Positions 60,117-64,000 of a stretch of 64,000 nt of DNA are shown here, piece by piece. The notes beneath the pieces were generated by a model, which saw only the letters and a list, made by a program, of their open reading frames with translations, had not been told where the DNA came from and made no database searches. Each line of letters begins with the position of its first letter. The stretch's first letter is position 1. A program made the translations under genes and the position numbers. Source of the DNA: Candidatus Heimdallarchaeota archaeon (GTDB lineage Archaea; Asgardarchaeota; Heimdallarchaeia; Heimdallarchaeales; Heimdallarchaeaceae); assembly GCA_030603365.1 (NCBI GenBank), contig JAUVXV010000001.1, positions 62,001 to 126,000 of the forward strand, given 5' to 3'.

Positions 60117-61580
60117 TTATTGCAGCCCTAAGAAACCAGCTAATGCAGGTACTGTTTCGCTGACTTGCTCGCTTGCAAATATCTCATAATATTGTCTTAG
60201 AATACCTGTTGTAAGCAGAATTCCCGTACCAGTTCCTAGCGCTCCTAAGAAATCGGCAAACGCCGCTAGTACTCCTATGAAGAATCCTCCTAACCATGCT
60301 GCTGTTGGAATATACCTCTCTAAGTATTTTTCAACTATACGAGGATTTCTTCTGAAACCTGGTATTTGCATATTGGCATCTAAAAGTTGTTTTGCAACAT
60401 TCTTTGAGCTCATTCCCGCTGTATCTATCCAGATACGTGAGAATATACCACATAAGGCTATCATAAGAATTAGATAGATGATAGCATTAACTGGAAACGC
60501 TGCCACTTGTTCCGGCCCATACGGTGCCGTCGTATACGCCGCTATGCCGCTCGTAGGCGCGAGTTGTTCCGTTTGCCCCGGATCCGCGACATTTTCCCAC
60601 CGACCAAAGAAGTTCACAAAGAAGTACTTAAACCCTGATTCTTCCTTCCCCCAGTTGTTAAACATTAGATTTGAAACAAAGTAAATATTAGCAAATAATG
60701 CACTTACTAAAATGACAGGAATGTTTGATGTGTATAGGAATTTGATTGGATAACGTGCTGGCATTTTGTATTGACTGTGTTGAACTGGAATTTCAATCTT
60801 AACAGAATCAACATAGATTACAATTGCAAAAACAACTATTGTTGCAAGCAAGCCTATTAAATCAGGTGATCTTCCCGTTCTACTAAATGCATTTGCAATC
60901 TCAGTGCCAGGATTATCACTGAACAATCCTTGGAAGAAAGCAATAATACATCCTCTAGATTGAGTAGCAGTTTCTGGTTTAAGGCTGAACATACCATCAA
61001 AGATATTGAATGAGACACTAGCCGCAATAAAGAGACTTATCCCGCTACCCATCCCATACCCTTTCTGTATGACTTCATCCATTAATAATATAATGAAACC
61101 CGCAACAAGAAGTTGTAAAAGAATTATCATTATAGCTTCGATTCCTAAATCCTCTCTTGCTCCATAAGCTCCTCCAAGAATATATGCTAGAGCTTCAAAA
61201 ATGGTCATCAATACAGCAAGTATCTTTTGTGTCCCTGTATACAGCCCTCTTTCTTCAGGGTTAGTGAAATCTACTTTTATAATCTGAGACCCTACTAACA
61301 ACTGCATGATCAAACCAGCTGTTACTATAGGTCCTATTCCTAATTCAGCTAAAGTTCCTCTTTGAGATGCTAAAATTGCTCTCATCGCAAAGAATGGATC
61401 GGCACCCTCATCTCCCTTAGGTACTCCTACAATGGGGATGTTGAGCATAGTTAAGTATATTGCAAGGATTCCAAAAGTCCAGAATATCTTCTTCTTGAAA
61501 GAAGGTTTCCTTGCAGGTTTCTTCACTTCAAATATGAATCGTTGAAAGGGTTTGAATAGCAGTAAGAATTTTGACGTCAT
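60117..61580 (-). CDS. secY: Protein translocase subunit SecY
   Basis: SecY forms the protein-conducting channel in the membrane. About 487 residues give ten hydrophobic helices with archaeal signatures: ILAIYLTMLNIPIVGVPKGD (TM1 and start of the plug region), QIIKVDFTNPEERGLYTGTQ and QLLDANMQIPGFRRNPRIVE in the cytoplasmic loop before TM9. ATG 61,580 is preferred; GTG 61,589 is possible. A stretch of about 80 bases (60,511-60,590), coding for the external loop between TM7 and TM8, is about two-thirds G+C, unlike the rest of the window. The gene is inverted relative to uL15. Confidence 0.96.
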   Translation of the reverse strand: MTSKFLLLFKPFQRFIFEVKKPARKPSFKKKIFWTFGILAIYLTMLNIPIVGVPKGDEGADPFFAMRAILASQRGTLAELGIGPIVTAGLIMQLLVGSQIIKVDFTNPEERGLYTGTQKILAVLMTIFEALAYILGGAYGAREDLGIEAIMIILLQLLVAGFIILLMDEVIQKGYGMGSGISLFIAASVSFNIFDGMFSLKPETATQSRGCIIAFFQGLFSDNPGTEIANAFSRTGRSPDLIGLLATIVVFAIVIYVDSVKIEIPVQHSQYKMPARYPIKFLYTSNIPVILVSALFANIYFVSNLMFNNWGKEESGFKYFFVNFFGRWENVADPGQTEQLAPTSGIAAYTTAPYGPEQVAAFPVNAIIYLILMIALCGIFSRIWIDTAGMSSKNVAKQLLDANMQIPGFRRNPRIVEKYLERYIPTAAWLGGFFIGVLAAFADFLGALGTGTGILLTTGILRQYYEIFASEQVSETVPALAGFLGLQ

Positions 61581-61823
61581 TGAAACCACCGGTTCGATTT
61601 CAATCCCATTGATGTTCTTCTATTTATAAGCATTTTTCTGTATGTTACAAACAAAGAAAGAAAAAATTAATTATTAGGTGAAAAAACAGAACTCGATAGA
61701 ATATTTGTCTTTTTATCGATTGATAAAAAATAATTTTATTCTCATAACAAAACAAGAATTAGCATATTATGGCAATATTTTTAATATTATCCTTTTACAA
61801 AGTCTATTATTCTCTAATACTTC

Positions 61824-61907
61824 GCCAGGATACTCAAGCGGTATGAGGCTAGATTGGAAATCTAGTGCCATTATGGTTCCGGGGTTCAAATCCCCGTCCT
61901 GGCTCCA
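61824..61907 (+). tRNA. tRNA-Ser (GGA), CCA encoded
   Basis: GCCAGGA pairs with TCCTGGC, the anticodon arm is CTAGA-TTGGAAA-TCTAG with anticodon GGA, and a long variable arm is followed by the T arm CGGGG-TTCAAAT-CCCCG. No intron is present. Discriminator T at 61,904 is followed by encoded CCA. It lies just before the uS13 operon. Confidence 0.95.
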
Positions 61908-61993
61908 TTGTTTCTAAACTTCTCTTTAGATTTTTGTCTTTGAAGCAAATGTTTAAAAAAATCATCTGCACCCTCCAACTAAAGTCATTTGTG

Positions 61994-62007
61994 CTATTAT
62001 ATAATAG
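61994..62007 (+). promoter_or_regulatory. TATA box within a 14-bp palindrome, uS13 promoter
   Basis: CTATTATATAATAG is a perfect palindrome containing a TATA element. Transcription would start about 25 bases downstream, near 62,020-62,030, at the beginning of the foldable leader. Confidence 0.45.
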
Positions 62008-62026
62008 TTGGAAAGCACTGGGCGAA

Positions 62027-62093
62027 GCTCTACGGGAAAAAACCCATTTCTGACAGAGTTCAGAAACAGGAGCACCACAACTGCGGGTTGTGG
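62027..62093 (+). promoter_or_regulatory. Structured leader before uS13
   Basis: GCTCT (62,027-62,031) pairs with GGAGC (62,069-62,073), enclosing GGG-A6-CCC (62,034-62,045) and TTTCTG/CAGAAA (62,047-62,066). A strong separate hairpin CCACAAC-TGCGG-GTTGTGG follows at 62,075-62,093, and the uS13 start lies 25 bases further. The three-way junction is similar in layout, but not in sequence, to the one before uS17. Confidence 0.5.
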
Positions 62094-62118
62094 AATACAA
62101 AACAAACAAAGTGATAAC

Positions 62119-62562
62119 ATGTCATTTCGCCATTTAGTTAGGATAAAGTCTACTGATCTTGAAGGATATCTTACTGTTACTTTGGGACTATCAAAAATCT
62201 CTGGAGTAAATAGAAGATTAGCTGAAGCAATTGTGCGAACTTTAAAGATACCTATGTCTGAACGCGTAGGTTTTCTTACCGATGCTACTATAAAGGAAAT
62301 AGAGCGCATTATTAGTGACCCTACTTCAGCTGGAATCCCAGCTTGGTTAGTAAATAGAAGGAAAGATCGTCAAACCGGTGACGATTTACACATTACTGAA
62401 GCACAACTTATCTTGCAAACTAAGCAAGATGTTGAAAGATACATACGTATTCGTAGTCGTAGAGGAATTAGACACCAATTCAAACTCAAAGTTAGAGGTC
62501 AAAGAACCAGAACTCATGGTCAGCGAGGAACTACTGTGGGTGTCTCAAAGAAGAAAAGATAA
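62119..62562 (+). CDS. rps13: Ribosomal protein uS13
   Basis: uS13 bridges the small-subunit head to the large subunit. The 147 residues begin MSFRHLVRIKSTDLEGYLTV and contain the archaeal pattern GVNRRLAEAIVRTLKIP and RSRRGIRHQFKLKVRGQRTR. ATG 62,119 follows GTGAT. Upstream in-frame sequence runs through the structured leader and is not coding. It starts the uS13-uS4-uS11 operon. Confidence 0.96.
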   Translation: MSFRHLVRIKSTDLEGYLTVTLGLSKISGVNRRLAEAIVRTLKIPMSERVGFLTDATIKEIERIISDPTSAGIPAWLVNRRKDRQTGDDLHITEAQLILQTKQDVERYIRIRSRRGIRHQFKLKVRGQRTRTHGQRGTTVGVSKKKR

Positions 62563-62572
62563 GGTGGATTGA

Positions 62573-63658
62573 ATGGGTGGAATACGAAGACAAAGAAAGA
62601 AAATTATGACTCCTGGTCATCCTTATGATAAAATTCGTATTGATCAGGAATTACCTTTAGTTGGAGAATACGGTTTAAGAAACAAAAAAGAACTGTGGAA
62701 AGCAAGAACTGTTCTATCTAAGGCTAGACAACAAGCTCGTGCTTTACTTGCACTTCCAGCAGATGTGAGAAAGCAACGAGAAAACGAATTACTATTTCGT
62801 TTAGCTAATCTTGGTGTGCTTCCTCCAGGTAGCGACCTTGACTCTGTTCTAGCGCTAGAGGTTCGTACTGTGTTGAATAGACGACTGCAAACCATAGTGT
62901 TTAGAAAAGGGCTCGCAAGTTCGCCTTATCAAGCAAGACAGTTTATTGCGCATAGACATATTGCTATTGAAAGAGCTGTTGTTACCTCTCCAGGACGTCT
63001 TATTAAAATCAATGAAGAAGAAAATATTGACTATGCTCCCCTATCTCCTATGCTAGAGAAATCACATCCTGCTAGACCTCAAGCACCTCCTGTTAGTGAT
63101 GAAGTGCCTCTTGAGAAGAAGGAAGTTCCTAAGAAGGAAGCTCCTAAACCCGAAGTTAAACCAGCTAAACCTGTTCCTAAGAAGGAAGTTGAAGCTCCTA
63201 AACCCGAAGTTAAACCAGCTAAACCTGTTCCTAAGAAAGAAGCTCCTAAACCTGAAGTTAAACCAGGCAAACCTGTTCCTAAGAAAGAAGCTCCTAAACC
63301 TGAAGTTAAACCAGGCAAACCTGTTCCTAAGAAGGAAGTTGAAGCTCCTAAACCTGAAGTTAAACCAGCTAAACCTGTTCCTAAGAAGGAAGTTGAAGCT
63401 CCTAAACCCGAAGTTAAAGCTGAACCTAAACCTCCAGCTAAACCTAAGGTTTCCAAAGTGGATGTTTCTGAAATAAAAGGCGTTGGAGCTAAAACTGCTA
63501 TGCTTTTGAAAGAGAATGGTTTTGATACTGTTAATAAAATTGCTTCTTCTTCTGACGAAGCTTTATCTAAAGTTCCAGGCATCGGTCCTGCTACTGCTAA
63601 AGCTATGATTAGTGAAGCAAAGAACATTCTGACCAAAGCTAAGGAGAAATCCAAGTAG
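62573..63658 (+). CDS. rps4: Ribosomal protein uS4 fused to repeats and a helix-hairpin-helix domain
   Basis: uS4 is a primary 16S rRNA-binding protein that starts small-subunit assembly. Residues 1-175 are a normal archaeal uS4 (TPGHPYDKIRIDQELPLVGE; YQARQFIAHRHIAIERAVV in the S4 domain). Residues about 185-295 consist of six APKPEVKP-type units with KPVPKKE linkers. Residues about 300-361 form a helix-hairpin-helix pair (SEIKGVGAKTAMLLKENGF and LSKVPGIGPATAKAMISEAK). Archaeal uS4 is usually about 180 residues, so this is twice the normal length. The frame runs through with no stop or frameshift. Confidence 0.95.
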   Translation: MGGIRRQRKKIMTPGHPYDKIRIDQELPLVGEYGLRNKKELWKARTVLSKARQQARALLALPADVRKQRENELLFRLANLGVLPPGSDLDSVLALEVRTVLNRRLQTIVFRKGLASSPYQARQFIAHRHIAIERAVVTSPGRLIKINEEENIDYAPLSPMLEKSHPARPQAPPVSDEVPLEKKEVPKKEAPKPEVKPAKPVPKKEVEAPKPEVKPAKPVPKKEAPKPEVKPGKPVPKKEAPKPEVKPGKPVPKKEVEAPKPEVKPAKPVPKKEVEAPKPEVKAEPKPPAKPKVSKVDVSEIKGVGAKTAMLLKENGFDTVNKIASSSDEALSKVPGIGPATAKAMISEAKNILTKAKEKSK

Positions 63659-63666
63659 GTGATTGT

Positions 63667-64000
63667 ATGAGTGAAGAAAAAGCTAAAACTAAACAAGAAG
63701 AAAAGAAGGAAGCAAAGCCGGATAAGAAGTCAGATAAGAAGTCAGATAAGAAAGCTGACGCTAAAGAAGACAAGAAAACTGACGCTAAAGAAGACAAGAA
63801 AACTGACGCTAAAGAAGACAAGAAAACTGATACTAAAGAAGACAAGAAAACTGACGCTAAAGAAGACAAGAAAACTGAAGCTAAAGAGGAAACAAAGCCA
63901 GAAACAACAAGAGAAGATTCTAGAAGATCAGAAGCAAGATCTCGAACCTCTAGAAGAGACTCTAAATATGGTGTCGCTCACATCTTTTCCAGTTACAACG
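63667..64000 (+). CDS. rps11: Ribosomal protein uS11, N-terminal part, with Lys/Glu-rich extension
   Basis: The first 111 codons are visible. The last residues, KYGVAHIFSSYN, are the conserved beginning of the uS11 core. About 95 residues before them are an added basic/acidic region with five near-identical KEDKKTDA-type units (nt about 63,760-63,870) and an Arg/Ser-rich segment. Archaeal uS11 normally lacks such an extension. The start ATG 63,667 follows AGGTGATTGT. The gene continues past the window. Confidence 0.9.
   Translation, partial: MSEEKAKTKQEEKKEAKPDKKSDKKSDKKADAKEDKKTDAKEDKKTDAKEDKKTDTKEDKKTDAKEDKKTEAKEETKPETTREDSRRSEARSRTSRRDSKYGVAHIFSSYN

Noticed and set aside
61678..61917. Possible 79-residue protein
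   Set aside because: It runs into and through tRNA-Ser and has no protein-like pattern.
62020..62115. H/ACA guide RNA before uS13
   Set aside because: An ACA lies after the last hairpin, but there is no clear pseudouridylation pocket or kink-turn, and its position between promoter and start codon fits a leader better.
62008..62118. N-terminal extension of uS13
   Set aside because: The in-frame sequence upstream of ATG 62,119 runs through the predicted leader hairpins and lacks a ribosome-binding site; uS13 homologues begin at the later ATG.
63130..63420. Regular DNA repeats that might be a CRISPR-like array or satellite
   Set aside because: They are in-frame codon repeats of the uS4 tail with no unique spacers. 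The same applies to the repeats in uS3 (about 46,420-46,540) and uS11 (about 63,760-63,870).

Overview
This window is from an AT-rich archaeal chromosome. The evidence is a full archaeal information-processing gene set: Rpo4 and Rpo11, aIF2-alpha, aRF1, the exosome subunit Csl4, Nop10, Cbf5, Pus10, TrmY, KsgA, SRP54, RNase P p29, eL14e/eL21e/eL34e and a Hef-type helicase-nuclease. Two of the three tRNAs carry an intron directly 3' of the anticodon, and all three encode CCA. Ribosomal proteins with long low-complexity tails, tandem bactofilin-like genes, an EMC3-like insertase and a ZNRD2-type zinc protein lean towards an Asgard-type lineage. That placement is an inference and was not tested. 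Start sites often follow an AGGTGA-like Shine-Dalgarno sequence, and GTG and TTG starts are common.

Layout. 1-3.7 kb: end of a PIN/ATPase/KH protein, rpiA, a proline-rich membrane protein and the V-type ATPase subunit D gene. 3.75-19.1 kb: an accessory region with no housekeeping genes. It holds a membrane-anchored caspase-like protein, a small nuclease-like protein, a cassette of PD-(D/E)XK-like nuclease, Ser/Thr kinase, 395-residue unknown and tandem-TFIIB-like pseudogene, then a secreted subtilase, a secreted membrane-anchored protein and a 2,268-residue membrane protein. Its right edge (19,087-19,206) is a displaced 5' fragment of a second, diverged atpD. This suggests the region entered at the 5' end of atpD.

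19.4-32.7 kb: RNA-processing, transcription and translation genes (csl4, DUF2067, rpo11, RNase III-like, DUF99, aIF2-alpha, nop10; then on the minus strand rRNA/tRNA methylases, ksgA, DUF655, rpo4, eL21, pus10, trmY, srp54 and two bactofilin-like genes). 32.9-44.9 kb: tRNA-Leu, aspS, pyrH, aRF1, small metabolic and unknown genes, tRNA-Ile, a zinc protein, hef and valS.

45-54.6 kb: a ribosomal protein cluster from uL22 to uL15, broken into at least three transcription units. Each unit appears to start with a promoter and a foldable leader. 54.7-61.6 kb: a kinase, then cbf5-eL14-cmk-eL34-EMC3-like-secY on the opposite strand, which looks inverted relative to the usual archaeal order and is interrupted by a Trm9-like methyltransferase and a Gfo/Idh/MocA oxidoreductase. 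61.8-64 kb: tRNA-Ser, then uS13, uS4 (with a repeat tail and helix-hairpin-helix domain) and the start of uS11.

The strongest candidates for something undescribed are the accessory region with its atpD scar, the nuclease/kinase/unknown/tandem-TFB cassette, the giant membrane protein, the uS4-HhH fusion and the structured leader before uS17.
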